64,000 bases of DNA from Dehalococcoidia bacterium (GTDB lineage Bacteria > Chloroflexota > Dehalococcoidia > Lucifugimonadales > Lucifugimonadaceae), in NCBI GenBank assembly GCA_014239735.1, contig JAAZYI010000025.1:1-64000 (forward strand), in the 5' to 3' direction. The notes beneath the pieces were generated by a model that saw only the letters and a program-made list of their open reading frames with translations, had not been told where the DNA came from and made no database searches. Every line of letters starts with the position of its first letter. Positions within the stretch are counted from its first letter, which is position 1. Below are positions 37,591 through 47,839 of the stretch, piece after piece. A program made the position numbers and the translations under genes.

Positions 37591-38453
37591 TATTTATCAG
37601 AATTAATAATGATGTTATCTATCAGCCTTATTCCTTCAATATATCCAGCGATCATGATTAATTGATAATTCAAATTTGGCTCTCCAAATAAATCAGAGAA
37701 GTCTTTTTCTCCTGGTCGCATTAGATTAGATAATGGCTCATTCTCAACATATTGAATTTCAAAATCAGGCTCTGTATTTAATAATTCTATTACTTTTCCT
37801 TTTACATTTTCTAAATTTCTATTTGTTCTCCAATATTCTTTGCCAGACTTTAGGGCTTTAAAAATAATAGATGCTTTTCTTTTCCCATCTTCAGTCATCA
37901 ATGAATTTCGACTACTATATGCAAGCCCTGAAGAATTTCTTTGAGTCATTACTGGAAGAATTTGAACATTATGAACAGATGACAATTCTTTATATATTAA
38001 ACAGATCTGTTGTATGTCTTTTAGGCCAAAAATAGCCTTACTAGGCCTTATTAATTCAAAAAGCCTATTAACAATAGTCAGGACTCCATTAAAATGCCCA
38101 GGCCTGAAACTTCCTTCCCAAATATCACCAGTTGGGCCCGCATCTATAGCCTGAATCTGCTTTTGATCTAATATATCTTCTGTGCTAGGCATAAATAAAA
38201 CATCTACTTCATTTTGATCAAAAATATCAATATCTTTTTCAATCGTTTGAGGGTAAGCATCAAAATCATTTAAATTATTAAACTGAAGAGGGTTAATAAA
38301 TAAAGTTGCAAAAACATTACCAAATTCTCTGGCCTTATTTAATAAAGCTATATGACCTTCATGCAAAGCTCCCATAGTAGGCACTATAACTCTTCCATCG
38401 TTTGATGCTTTGCATATTTTCTTTATTTCTTCTACAGACTCAACAATTATCAT
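37587..38453 (-). CDS. panC: pantothenate synthetase
   Basis: 288 aa; VPTMGALHEGHIALL; FINPLQFNNLNDFDAYP; SSRNSLM. Confidence 0.93.
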   Translation of the reverse strand: MIIVESVEEIKKICKASNDGRVIVPTMGALHEGHIALLNKAREFGNVFATLFINPLQFNNLNDFDAYPQTIEKDIDIFDQNEVDVLFMPSTEDILDQKQIQAIDAGPTGDIWEGSFRPGHFNGVLTIVNRLFELIRPSKAIFGLKDIQQICLIYKELSSVHNVQILPVMTQRNSSGLAYSSRNSLMTEDGKRKASIIFKALKSGKEYWRTNRNLENVKGKVIELLNTEPDFEIQYVENEPLSNLMRPGEKDFSDLFGEPNLNYQLIMIAGYIEGIRLIDNIIINSDKY

Positions 38454-38543
38454 TTTTGTTATTTATTCTCTTAATTTATATGTAAGTTTAATCTGAATTA
38501 CTATATCCTAAAAACTTAAATTAAATCTAAATATAGAACTTTA

Positions 38544-39821
38544 ATGAATTTCAAGGCAATAAGAGGAACTAATGACCATATACCAGAGGATATGGCTACA
38601 TGGAATTTTGTAGAAAATGTTGCTAGAAATACAGCTTCAATGTTTGGCTATAAAGAAATTTCTACTCCTATTTTTGAGCAAACTGGACTTTTTAAGAGGG
38701 CGGTTGGAGAAGGAACCGACGTAGTACAAAAAGAAATGTATAATTTTAATGATCTTGGTGGAAATGAATTGACTCTAAGACCAGAAGGCACAGCTTCTGT
38801 TTGCAGATCTTTCATTGAACATGGCATGCATAACAAACCATATCCGGTAAGATTATTTTATATAGCCCCAATGTTTAGACATGAAAGACCTCAAAGTGGC
38901 AGATTAAGACAACATCATCAATTTGGGGTAGAAATTTTTGGAGATAAATCTTCAGAAACTGATTTAGAGATTATCTTATTAGGCTTAACATATTTAGATA
39001 ACCTAGGCATAAAAGATCTGAAATTAAAAGTAAATTCTATAGGAACGAGCAAAACTAGAACTGAATTCAAAAAATCATTTGAAAATTATATGGGTCCTTT
39101 AATTAGTCGCCTGCCTGAAAAGGATCAAAAAAAATATGAACTCAATCCAATAAGAATATTAGATTCAAAAGAAAAGGCTACTCAAGATCTGCTTGCTGAT
39201 TCACCGAAACCTATAGATTTCTTAGATGAAGATTCAAAAGAACACTGGAGCAAATTCGTACTACTACTAGAGGAATCAATAAAAATGTTCAAAGGAGTAG
39301 AATTTGAAATAGATAAAGGGTTAGTAAGAGGGCTCGATTATTACTCCAGGACTGTATTTGAAATACAGCCAAAAAATTCAAATAAAGCTCAATCTAGTAT
39401 TCTTTCAGGCGGAAGATACGATAATCTTGTAGAAAATATAGGAGGTCCTAATACTCCTGCTGCAGGATTCGGAAGTGGAATAGAAAGAGTAATACTTAAT
39501 ATAAATGAGAAGAAACATGAAGATCTTGATTTTACACAATTATTAATTATTCCAGCATCTGAAGAAGGCTTAATCCTTTCTATTAAAATGGCCCAGCAAT
39601 TAAGAAATAAAAAAATATCTACTTCCATCTGCTCATCAGACAGGAGCTTTAAAGCTCAAATGAGGTATGCAAATCAAATAAATGTTAAAAATATAATTGT
39701 TTTGGGTGACAAAGAAATAAAAAGCAATAAGATTTCTATAAAAAATTTATCTTCAAAAGTTGAAAAAACAATTGACCTGACTTTAGAAGGCATTTTATCG
39801 GTACTAGATTCAAATGGATGA
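38544..39821 (+). CDS. hisS: histidine--tRNA ligase
   Basis: 425 aa; RGTNDHIPEDM; LRPEGTASVCRSFIEH; GLVRGLDYYSRTVFE. Confidence 0.97.
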   Translation: MNFKAIRGTNDHIPEDMATWNFVENVARNTASMFGYKEISTPIFEQTGLFKRAVGEGTDVVQKEMYNFNDLGGNELTLRPEGTASVCRSFIEHGMHNKPYPVRLFYIAPMFRHERPQSGRLRQHHQFGVEIFGDKSSETDLEIILLGLTYLDNLGIKDLKLKVNSIGTSKTRTEFKKSFENYMGPLISRLPEKDQKKYELNPIRILDSKEKATQDLLADSPKPIDFLDEDSKEHWSKFVLLLEESIKMFKGVEFEIDKGLVRGLDYYSRTVFEIQPKNSNKAQSSILSGGRYDNLVENIGGPNTPAAGFGSGIERVILNINEKKHEDLDFTQLLIIPASEEGLILSIKMAQQLRNKKISTSICSSDRSFKAQMRYANQINVKNIIVLGDKEIKSNKISIKNLSSKVEKTIDLTLEGILSVLDSNG

Positions 39822-40899
39822 AGCAACTCTAGAAAAATTAAATAGTATCGAGAAGCGTTACAACGAAGTTGAAGAATTAATGGCAGACCCCGAAAATGCT
39901 TCCAATGTTCAAAAGATTACCAAGCTTGCTAAAGAGCATAGTGAACTTAAAAAGGTAGTTTTATTATATAAAAATATAAATTCAAAAAATATTGAACTTG
40001 GCGATATAAAAAAGATGCTAGATGATGAAAGTGACCATGAGCTAATTGAAATGGCTGAAATTGATTACGAAAAGATTAAAGCTGAGATTGATGAACTTAC
40101 AGCTGAACTGGAAGACCAATTAATTCCAAAAGATATAAGAGATAAGGCTGACGCTATAATCGAAGTTAGAGCAGGCACAGGAGGAGATGAAGCCAGTTTA
40201 TTTGCGGGAGAAATATACAGGATGTACCAGAGATATGCTGAGCTTCAAGATTGGAAATTCAGTTTGGTTGATATAAATGATAATGGGCTAGGAGGAATTA
40301 AGGAGGTTACATTTGAGATTAATGGAAGTGGGGTATACAGGAAAATGAAACATGAAGCAGGAACACATAGAGTGCAAAGGGTTCCTTCTACAGAATCTCA
40401 AGGAAGGATACATACTTCTGCAATAACCGTAGCTGTTTTACCCAAACTTGAGGATATAGACGTGACTATAAATCCAGAGGATATACGTACAGATATATTC
40501 CATTCTGGAGGAGCCGGAGGTCAAAATGTGAATAAAGTAGCAACTGCAGTAAGGCTGACTCATAGCCCTTCTGGGATTGTTGTTACTTGCCAAAGGGAAA
40601 GGTCTCAATCTCAAAATAGAATAATCGCAATGGATTTATTAAAAGTAAGATTATGGGACTTAGAGTATGAGAAACAACAAAGTGAACATAGTAAGAATAG
40701 AAAAGATCAGGTAGGAAGTGGTGACAGATCAGAGAAAATAAGAACTTATAATTTCCCTCAAGGCAGAGTAACAGATCATAGAATCAACGTCTCCATACAT
40801 AATTTAGATGAATTCTTAAATGGATCCATTGATAAAATATTAGATCAATTAATTAGAAATGAACAAATAAAAAAACTAGCAGAAGATGAAAATAATTGA
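39814..40899 (+). CDS. prfA: peptide chain release factor 1
   Basis: 361 aa; FHSGGAGGQNVNKVATAVRLTHSPSGIVV. Confidence 0.97.
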   Translation: MDEATLEKLNSIEKRYNEVEELMADPENASNVQKITKLAKEHSELKKVVLLYKNINSKNIELGDIKKMLDDESDHELIEMAEIDYEKIKAEIDELTAELEDQLIPKDIRDKADAIIEVRAGTGGDEASLFAGEIYRMYQRYAELQDWKFSLVDINDNGLGGIKEVTFEINGSGVYRKMKHEAGTHRVQRVPSTESQGRIHTSAITVAVLPKLEDIDVTINPEDIRTDIFHSGGAGGQNVNKVATAVRLTHSPSGIVVTCQRERSQSQNRIIAMDLLKVRLWDLEYEKQQSEHSKNRKDQVGSGDRSEKIRTYNFPQGRVTDHRINVSIHNLDEFLNGSIDKILDQLIRNEQIKKLAEDENN

Positions 40900-41761
40900 T
40901 CTATATCGCTTTTTATGTGCAGAATTAACATCAATAAGCAATAATAAAATAGAGGCAGAGGCAGAGGGAGAATTAATTTTAATCTCAGAAAAATTCTCTG
41001 CTCTAAATAGTTTTAATCTATCAAAAGAATTGGTTTATGGATCTAGTCACGATATTGAAGTAAAGCAAGAGTCGCATAATTTTATATTGCAGGTTATTAA
41101 ATGCAGGAAAGCCGGAATACCTATCCAATATATAATTAATGAATCGTGGTTCTATAATCTAAAATTCGAAGTATTTATAGATAAATACAAAAAAACTCTT
41201 ATACCTAGAAATGAAACTGAAATAATCATAGATAAATCTATTGATTTTATTTCGAATAATAAAGTAGAAAGTGCACTAGATGTCGGCACAGGGTCTGGAT
41301 GTATACCAATCTCAATACTTCATAACATAGAAAAAAATATAAAATGGGTAGCCATAGATCCTCATCTAAATGAGATACCATTAAATAATGCAAAAAAGCA
41401 TAACAAATTAGAACATATAGAATTTCAAAAAATATCAATTCAACAATTTCGAAAATTGAAAATAAATAAATACGATTTAGTTACAGCTAATCTCCCTTAT
41501 GTCCCAAGCAGATCAAAAATAGAAAATACTGTAAAACAAGAGCCTCAAGAATCTATTTTCGGAGGTAAAGATGGATTGATATTTATTAAGGAGTTAATAA
41601 ATATTTTGCCAAGAATACTAAATGATAATAATAGCATTGCTATATTTGAAATAGACCCTTCTCAGGCAGAATATTTTCGTAATCTCAGAGATATATTCAA
41701 TATAGAGCTAATAAAAGATATTCAGAATCTAGATAGAGTAGCTATACTAAATTTAATATAA
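40886..41761 (+). CDS. prmC: release factor glutamine methyltransferase
   Basis: 291 aa; DVGTGSGCIPISIL; NLPYVPS motif. Confidence 0.92.
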   Translation: MKIIDLYRFLCAELTSISNNKIEAEAEGELILISEKFSALNSFNLSKELVYGSSHDIEVKQESHNFILQVIKCRKAGIPIQYIINESWFYNLKFEVFIDKYKKTLIPRNETEIIIDKSIDFISNNKVESALDVGTGSGCIPISILHNIEKNIKWVAIDPHLNEIPLNNAKKHNKLEHIEFQKISIQQFRKLKINKYDLVTANLPYVPSRSKIENTVKQEPQESIFGGKDGLIFIKELINILPRILNDNNSIAIFEIDPSQAEYFRNLRDIFNIELIKDIQNLDRVAILNLI

Positions 41762-41763
41762 TT

Positions 41764-42159
41764 TTATCTCTTAGTAAATTGTTGAGCTTTTCTTGCTCTC
41801 TTAAGGCCATACTTTTTACTTTCTTTAATTCTAGAATCTCTTGTAAGTAAACCTTTAGATTTCAATTTTGGCCTCAAATTTGAATCCATTTCAATTAGAG
41901 CTCTTGAAATACCTAATGAAAGAGCATCGGCTTGCCCTGATATTCCTCCACCATGAGTTTTGGCAATGACAGTTACTGAACTCTTCAAATCTAATAAATC
42001 CAATGGCCTAGTAGCTGATTTTTGCCAAATTTCAACTGGTATAGCTTCTTGCAGTGTTTTTCCATTAATAGTAATTTCACCAGGAGTATTAAAAACTCTA
42101 ACTCTTGCAATAGCACTTTTTCTCTTACCTGTGCCGTAATAATATTTTTTAGAAGACAA
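41764..42159 (-). CDS. rpsI: 30S ribosomal protein S9
   Basis: YYGTGKRKSAIARVRV; KKYGLKRARKAQQFTKR. Confidence 0.97.
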   Translation of the reverse strand: MSSKKYYYGTGKRKSAIARVRVFNTPGEITINGKTLQEAIPVEIWQKSATRPLDLLDLKSSVTVIAKTHGGGISGQADALSLGISRALIEMDSNLRPKLKSKGLLTRDSRIKESKKYGLKRARKAQQFTKR

Positions 42160-42169
42160 TTAATAACTC

Positions 42170-42604
42170 CTATTTCGCTGAAAATTGTTGTTCATGAGTA
42201 TGCTCTTCAGTTGGAAAAACTTTCAATCTTTTCAACATCACATCTCTTAATTTATTTTTTGGCAGCATTCCTTTTACTGCATTTCCTATAACTTTTTGTG
42301 GATTTAACCTTAGCATGTCCTCATAAGATGTCATTTTCTCTCCTCCTGGATAACCTGAATGAGAGAAGTACTCTTTTTGTTCGCTCTTTCTACCAGTGAC
42401 CTTTATAGATGAAGCATTAATCACAACTACGAAGTCTCCCCCAGCAAGATTAGGAGCATAATTCACCTTATCTTTTCCTATTAATAACTTTGCCACATCT
42501 GAAGCTAATCTGCCCAGAACCTTATTTTTGGCATCAATTAAATGCCATGAATTTTCTAATTCCTTAGAACTTACAGATATTCTATTTATATCTTTTCTTT
42601 GCAT
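42170..42604 (-). CDS. rplM: 50S ribosomal protein L13
   Basis: WHLIDAKNKVLGRLASDVAKLLIGKDK. Confidence 0.97.
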   Translation of the reverse strand: MQRKDINRISVSSKELENSWHLIDAKNKVLGRLASDVAKLLIGKDKVNYAPNLAGGDFVVVINASSIKVTGRKSEQKEYFSHSGYPGGEKMTSYEDMLRLNPQKVIGNAVKGMLPKNKLRDVMLKRLKVFPTEEHTHEQQFSAK

Positions 42605-42605
42605 G

Positions 42606-43358
42606 CTAAATTTTTACTCCATCATATTTTATATTAGATAAATACAACCCCTTAGAAGAAGGCAAAAGGTTAATTGAGCCTTTTTTAGGGTTATTAATCA
42701 TATCTGATAGTTGATTAATTGTTATTTTGCCTTTCATATATAGAAGAAAAGAGCCAATCATCCTTCTAACTTGTTGATATAAAAAAGACTTTCCAATTAC
42801 CCTAAATTCTATACTTTTTTCGTTTTTAATGTGTGAAATATGCTTGATTTCTCTCTTAGTATTAATATCGCTAGGAGCTAATCTGCCAGCAAATGATAAA
42901 AAATCATGAATCCCAACAAACAATTGGTAAGCTTTGGACAGATTTTTTGTCTCAATATGATAATCAACATGTTCGTAATATCTATTTTCCAAAGGAGATA
43001 TATTTCTTTCAAAATTTATCTTGTAAACATACTCTCTCTCTAGAGCATCTCTTCTTACATCCAAATCTTGGTCTAACTTTATACATTTTAATATTTTTGC
43101 ATCTTTAGGCATATAATAATTTAAAGAAGAAATCCATAAGTCTGGGCTTAGTTCTTTGGTAGATTTAAAGCTAGCAACTTGATTTGTAGCATGTACACCA
43201 GAATCTGTTCTGCTCGCAAACTCAGTTGGTATAAATTCTTTATGAATACTCATTAAAGCATCTTCAAAAGAGCCTTGGATTGTTCTAAAATTTGCTTGCT
43301 TTTGAGACCCTTTAAAATCTGTTCCGTCATATGTCAATACAGCAAGATATTTATTCAT
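42606..43358 (-). CDS. truA: tRNA pseudouridine(38-40) synthase
   Basis: YDGTDFKGSQKQ; ASRTDSGVHATNQVASF. Confidence 0.95.
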   Translation of the reverse strand: MNKYLAVLTYDGTDFKGSQKQANFRTIQGSFEDALMSIHKEFIPTEFASRTDSGVHATNQVASFKSTKELSPDLWISSLNYYMPKDAKILKCIKLDQDLDVRRDALEREYVYKINFERNISPLENRYYEHVDYHIETKNLSKAYQLFVGIHDFLSFAGRLAPSDINTKREIKHISHIKNEKSIEFRVIGKSFLYQQVRRMIGSFLLYMKGKITINQLSDMINNPKKGSINLLPSSKGLYLSNIKYDGVKI

Positions 43359-43746
43359 CAGATTCCTCTGTCTGTTCTGACTTCAAACTTAAATCATCTA
43401 AAATACTTAATTCAACAAGATGAGTTGAATCTCCTTTTCTATATCCAAGCTTTGTTATTCTAGTAAACCCACTGCTTCTTTGTTCAAATTTCTTACTAAT
43501 CACTAAAAACAGTTCATCAAGAATCGCATTGTTATTTAAATACGAATAAGCTTTTCTTCTATCATTCAGAGTCCCTTTTCTGCCAAGAGTGATGATTTTT
43601 TCTACTTTAGGCTGAATTGCTTTGGCTTTAGCATAAGTAGTTCTAATCTTTCCTCTTTTTATGCACTCAGCAACTAGATTCCTGAATAGCGCTTTTCTGC
43701 TACCAGTCTTCCTGCCTAATTTATAACCAGATACTCGATGTCTCAA
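43351..43746 (-). CDS. rplQ: 50S ribosomal protein L17
   Basis: MRHRVSGYKLGRKTGSRKALFRNL. Confidence 0.96.
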   Translation of the reverse strand: MRHRVSGYKLGRKTGSRKALFRNLVAECIKRGKIRTTYAKAKAIQPKVEKIITLGRKGTLNDRRKAYSYLNNNAILDELFLVISKKFEQRSSGFTRITKLGYRKGDSTHLVELSILDDLSLKSEQTEESDE

Positions 43747-43753
43747 AAATCAC

Positions 43754-44767
43754 CTATGCCTTACTCTCTTCTTGAACTTTTTTAATAAAAGGCTCAAGCT
43801 TTTCTTGTAATTCATCTAAAGATTTCTGGCCAAAATTTTTCAGTTTTAGCATTTCTGGCCCAATTGGAAACTCAATAATATCACCTACTCGATTTAACCC
43901 ACTTCTTTTCAAGCAGTTAAAAGTTCTACTTGAAAGATCTAGGCTTTCTACTAAAGTGTTGTAAACTTCTGCAGATACACCTTTTGATTCAGTATTATCT
44001 GCCACAGCAGAAACTTCCTCTAAGTTAACAAATTGGAAGAATTTCTTCATTAATAAATCTGCACCCTTTTTTAGTGAATCTGAAGGAAGAATTGATCCAT
44101 CTGTCCAAATTTCTAATGTTAATTTTTCAAGATTAGTTTCATTACCAATTCTTAAATCTTCAACCTCATAATTTACTTTCCTAACAGGACTAAAAATGGA
44201 ATCTACCGGTAAAAATCCAATACCAAGATCTTCTTGAGCAAATCTATCTGAAGGGATGTATCCTACTCCTTGTTCAACATTAAATTCTACAGAGAGTTTT
44301 CCAGAGCTCTTATCAATAGTAGCTAAATATAATTCAGGATTAACTATTTCGAAGTCAGCGCTTGTCATAATGTCTCCGGCAACAATTTGACCTTCACCTT
44401 TTACATCTAGTCTCATTCTTCCTGATCTTTCAGACATGGCCTTAAGTCTAATCTTTTTAAAATTAAGAAGTAGTTCTATTACTCCTTCTGCCATTCCTTC
44501 TATAGAAGAGTACTCGTGCTGAACACCTTCAATTCTAACCCATGTTATTGCTGCTCCTGGCAGCGAATTAAGCAATGTTCTTCTCATAGAATTACCTATT
44601 GTATCCCCCATGCCTTTAGGTAGAGGGCTTGCAATTATTTCTGCATACTTATCACTCTCATCATTAATTACAAATGCTGTATCTGGGATCTTTCTCTCGC
44701 TTATTTGCTCTTCAAATTCAGAAGTGCTGGTAACCCCAAATTGCTTTTCTATTTCTTCCATTCCCAT
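43754..44767 (-). CDS. rpoA: DNA-directed RNA polymerase subunit alpha
   Basis: GNSMRRTLLNSLPGAAIT; C-terminal alphaCTD SRTFNCLKRSGLNRVGDI. Confidence 0.97.
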   Translation of the reverse strand: MGMEEIEKQFGVTSTSEFEEQISERKIPDTAFVINDESDKYAEIIASPLPKGMGDTIGNSMRRTLLNSLPGAAITWVRIEGVQHEYSSIEGMAEGVIELLLNFKKIRLKAMSERSGRMRLDVKGEGQIVAGDIMTSADFEIVNPELYLATIDKSSGKLSVEFNVEQGVGYIPSDRFAQEDLGIGFLPVDSIFSPVRKVNYEVEDLRIGNETNLEKLTLEIWTDGSILPSDSLKKGADLLMKKFFQFVNLEEVSAVADNTESKGVSAEVYNTLVESLDLSSRTFNCLKRSGLNRVGDIIEFPIGPEMLKLKNFGQKSLDELQEKLEPFIKKVQEESKA

Positions 44768-44769
44768 TT

Positions 44770-45390
44770 TTATCTCCTTGAATAATACTCAATAATTAAT
44801 CTAGTCTGGATACCTATTTCCATGTCATCAGTTTCAGGTTTTGCTATTATGTCTCCTAATCCATTGCTTCTATCTAGCTTCACCCAATCAGGAACTGCTC
44901 TTTCTGATAGTTCTTCATCAATTTGCATCAATTTATACATTTCACTTTTCTTGGATTTAGATGACAATTCAACTTTATCTCCCTGCCTAACCATGAAACT
45001 AGGCACATCAACTTTAACTCCATTAACAAGGAAATGCCCATGACTAACAATTTGTCTAGAATGAGCCCTTGATCGTCCAAAACCTAACCTAAAAACTACA
45101 TTATCTAATCTACTCTCAAGTAGAGATAATAAATTTTCACCAGTTACTCCATCCATTTTTGATGCTTTTTTAATATAATTTCTAAATTGCCTCTCCATTA
45201 TCCCGTATATTAACCTAGCTTTTTGCTTTTCTTTAAGCTGAGTGCCATAATCAGACATTCTTTTCATTGGAACATATGCATTCCTTCTAAGCCTTCTTCT
45301 TTCCACTCCACATTTACCCGCTGGCTTCGAGCACAACTTCTCACCCATTCTTACACAATCTTTGCAACTTATACTTGTTCTTAGTTTCAT
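44770..45390 (-). CDS. rpsD: 30S ribosomal protein S4 (zinc-type, CxxC)
   Basis: ESRLDNVVFRLGFGRSRAHSRQIVSHGHFLVNG; N-terminal CKDCVRMGEKLCSKPAGKC. Confidence 0.96.
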   Translation of the reverse strand: MKLRTSISCKDCVRMGEKLCSKPAGKCGVERRRLRRNAYVPMKRMSDYGTQLKEKQKARLIYGIMERQFRNYIKKASKMDGVTGENLLSLLESRLDNVVFRLGFGRSRAHSRQIVSHGHFLVNGVKVDVPSFMVRQGDKVELSSKSKKSEMYKLMQIDEELSERAVPDWVKLDRSNGLGDIIAKPETDDMEIGIQTRLIIEYYSRR

Positions 45391-45396
45391 AAAACT

Positions 45397-45783
45397 TTAA
45401 ACTCTCCTTCTTTTGGGAGGCCTACAACCATTATGAGGAATAGGCGTAACGTCTTTTATACTTTGAACGCTCAGGCCTGAAGCTTGCAAAGCTCTTATTG
45501 CAGCTTCTCTTCCAGACCCAGGGCCCTTCACTATTACATTAATTTTTCTTAATCCGAATTCTTCAGCTTTTTTTGCTAAATTCTCAGCTGTTCTTTGAGC
45601 AGCAAAAGATGTTGATTTCCTAGATCCTTTGAAACCTACTGTGCCAGCTCCACTAGATAATAAAACATTTCCTGAATCATCAGTTAGCGTAATGATAGTA
45701 TTGTTAAAAGTTGCTTTTATATAAGCTTTGCCACTTTGCACAAACTTTTTTTCTTTTTTTCTCTGTCTTACTTTTCTTGCCAT
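45397..45783 (-). CDS. rpsK: 30S ribosomal protein S11
   Basis: [37 protein letters not shown]. Confidence 0.97.
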   Translation of the reverse strand: MARKVRQRKKEKKFVQSGKAYIKATFNNTIITLTDDSGNVLLSSGAGTVGFKGSRKSTSFAAQRTAENLAKKAEEFGLRKINVIVKGPGSGREAAIRALQASGLSVQSIKDVTPIPHNGCRPPKRRRV

Positions 45784-45785
45784 TT

Positions 45786-46169
45786 TTAATGCTTAGCTAC
45801 TTGTTTTTTTCCGGCAATAGCTATCTTTTTACCTCTTTTAGTTCTTGCATTAGTCTTGGTTCTCTGACCTCTGACTGGCAAGCCCCTTCTATGCCTATCA
45901 CCACGATATGTTTTTATGTCCCCTAATCTCTTAATATCATCTCTTATTGATCTTCTTAGATCCCCTTCTAGAGGTCCTTCAAAAGAATCAACTAAATTTC
46001 TTAAAAGGTTTAGTTTATCTTCAGGAATTTCATGAACTTTAGGATTATCACTTATTCCAGCCTGAGATACAATTTTTTTTGCTCTGCTTAAACCAATTCC
46101 AAAAATACTCGTTAAGGCGACCTCAACTCTCTTGTTATCTGGTATATTTACTCCCTTAACTACAGCCAT
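45786..46169 (-). CDS. rpsM: 30S ribosomal protein S13
   Basis: [40 protein letters not shown]. Confidence 0.97.
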   Translation of the reverse strand: MAVVKGVNIPDNKRVEVALTSIFGIGLSRAKKIVSQAGISDNPKVHEIPEDKLNLLRNLVDSFEGPLEGDLRRSIRDDIKRLGDIKTYRGDRHRRGLPVRGQRTKTNARTKRGKKIAIAGKKQVAKH

Positions 46170-46172
46170 AAA

Positions 46173-46286
46173 TTATCCTTGCTTCTGTTTACACTTAGGA
46201 TTAGAGCAAATCACCATTAATACTCTTTTCCTTCTTATTATTCGACAATTGTCGCATCTTTTTTTCACTGAAGATCTTACTTTCAT
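46173..46286 (-). CDS. rpmJ: 50S ribosomal protein L36
   Basis: Hand translation [37 protein letters not shown]; below the ORF-track cutoff. Confidence 0.95.
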   Translation of the reverse strand: MKVRSSVKKRCDNCRIIRRKRVLMVICSNPKCKQKQG

Positions 46287-46288
46287 TT

Positions 46289-46507
46289 TTATTTAAACCT
46301 ATAAGTTATTCTTCCTCTAGTTAGATCATATGGTGAAAGTTCCACTAGAACTCTATCCCCAGGAATAACTCTAATGAAATTCATCCTTATTTTTCCTGAC
46401 ACATGAGCTAACACTTCATGACCATTTGCTAATTCAATTTTAAAGTTTGCATTCGGCAAAGCTTCTCTTACTGTTCCTTCTACTTCAATGGAGTCCTTTT
46501 TAGCCAT
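46289..46507 (-). CDS. infA: translation initiation factor IF-1
   Basis: 72 aa; [51 protein letters not shown]. Confidence 0.97.
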   Translation of the reverse strand: MAKKDSIEVEGTVREALPNANFKIELANGHEVLAHVSGKIRMNFIRVIPGDRVLVELSPYDLTRGRITYRFK

Positions 46508-46508
46508 A

Positions 46509-47285
46509 TTACACCGTTAAAACCTCTGGTTTTCCATCTGTAATCAAAACTGTATTTTCAAAATGAGCAGATTTTGCACCATCAGATGTTACTACAGTCC
46601 ACCCATCATCGCATAATTTTGTTTCATCTGAACCTAAATTAACCATTGGTTCTATAGCCAGAGTCATTCCTGGTCTTAGCTTTACCCCATATCCTGGCTT
46701 ACCAAAATTAGGTACTTGTGGAGGTTCATGCAACGCTTTTCCTATACCATGGCCAGTATAATTACGAACTAAGCCATACCCTTTATCAACAATATAATCT
46801 TCTACAGCATGTCCTATATCTCCAACTGAACAATCTGCCGTGCATTTATTTATTGCTAAATCTAGCGACTTAGATGTGTCATAAATTAAATCCACATCCT
46901 TTTTGTCACAGTCGCCAACAGGAAATGTTTTAGCATGATCGCTATTAAATCCTGAAACAATCACTCCAGCATCAATGCTGATTAAATCTCCATTATTTAA
47001 TCTCCTATTTGATGGTATTCCATGTACTATTTCTTCATTGATAGACACACAGATAGTATCTGGGAATCCGTATAAGCCCAGAAATGCAGATTTCACTTTA
47101 TTTAATTTAATCTGCTTCCTCGATATGTTGTCCAGTTCTCTAGTAGTAATACCAGGCTCTATTGCTTCTTCAATCTTATTCATTATGCCAGCAATAATTC
47201 TTCCTGCTTCCCTCATATAACTTATTTCTTTATCAGATTTTATTGTTATTGATGACAATCCGTTCATGCTAAGCCTCAACTCCAA
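46509..47285 (-). CDS. map: type I methionyl aminopeptidase
   Basis: [34 protein letters not shown]. True start may be Met7. Confidence 0.95.
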   Translation of the reverse strand: MELRLSMNGLSSITIKSDKEISYMREAGRIIAGIMNKIEEAIEPGITTRELDNISRKQIKLNKVKSAFLGLYGFPDTICVSINEEIVHGIPSNRRLNNGDLISIDAGVIVSGFNSDHAKTFPVGDCDKKDVDLIYDTSKSLDLAINKCTADCSVGDIGHAVEDYIVDKGYGLVRNYTGHGIGKALHEPPQVPNFGKPGYGVKLRPGMTLAIEPMVNLGSDETKLCDDGWTVVTSDGAKSAHFENTVLITDGKPEVLTV

Positions 47286-47838
47286 TTAATTCTGAAATTT
47301 CACCAAAAACGAGTTCTGGAAGTCTATTGCCATCGATTTCATTCAAAATATTTTTATTTTTATAATATTCAAGGAGAGGTTCTGTCTGATCCCTATATAC
47401 ATTAAGCCTATTAAGTACTAATTCAGGCGAATCATCTTCACGACCCCTTTCAGATAGCCTAGAAATAACTTCATCATCTTGCACATTAAGAAAAATTACT
47501 GAAGTCAGGGTAATATCTAAATCATTAATTATTTTTTCTAATGCAAGTGCTTGAGGTTCAGTTCTTGGGAATCCATCTAATATGACTTTGTCATCTTTAT
47601 TAGAGGAAAAATCTTCAAAAAATTTACCTACCACCTGAATTATAAGGTCATCAGGAACTAATTCTCCAGAATCAACGAATTCTGAAGTTTTTAAGCCTAA
47701 ATCAGTTTTTCTCTCAACATTATCTCTCAACATATCTCCTATTGAAATATGCTTATAATCAAAAGTGCTTGATAGCTTAGCTGCTTGAGTGCCTTTTCCT
47801 GAGCCAGGAGATCCTAAAAAAATGATTACATTTAGCAT
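47269..47838 (-). CDS. adk: adenylate kinase
   Basis: FLGSPGSGKGTQAAKL; VILDGFPRTEPQALALE. Confidence 0.96.
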   Translation of the reverse strand: MLNVIIFLGSPGSGKGTQAAKLSSTFDYKHISIGDMLRDNVERKTDLGLKTSEFVDSGELVPDDLIIQVVGKFFEDFSSNKDDKVILDGFPRTEPQALALEKIINDLDITLTSVIFLNVQDDEVISRLSERGREDDSPELVLNRLNVYRDQTEPLLEYYKNKNILNEIDGNRLPELVFGEISELIGVEA

Positions 47839-47839
47839 T

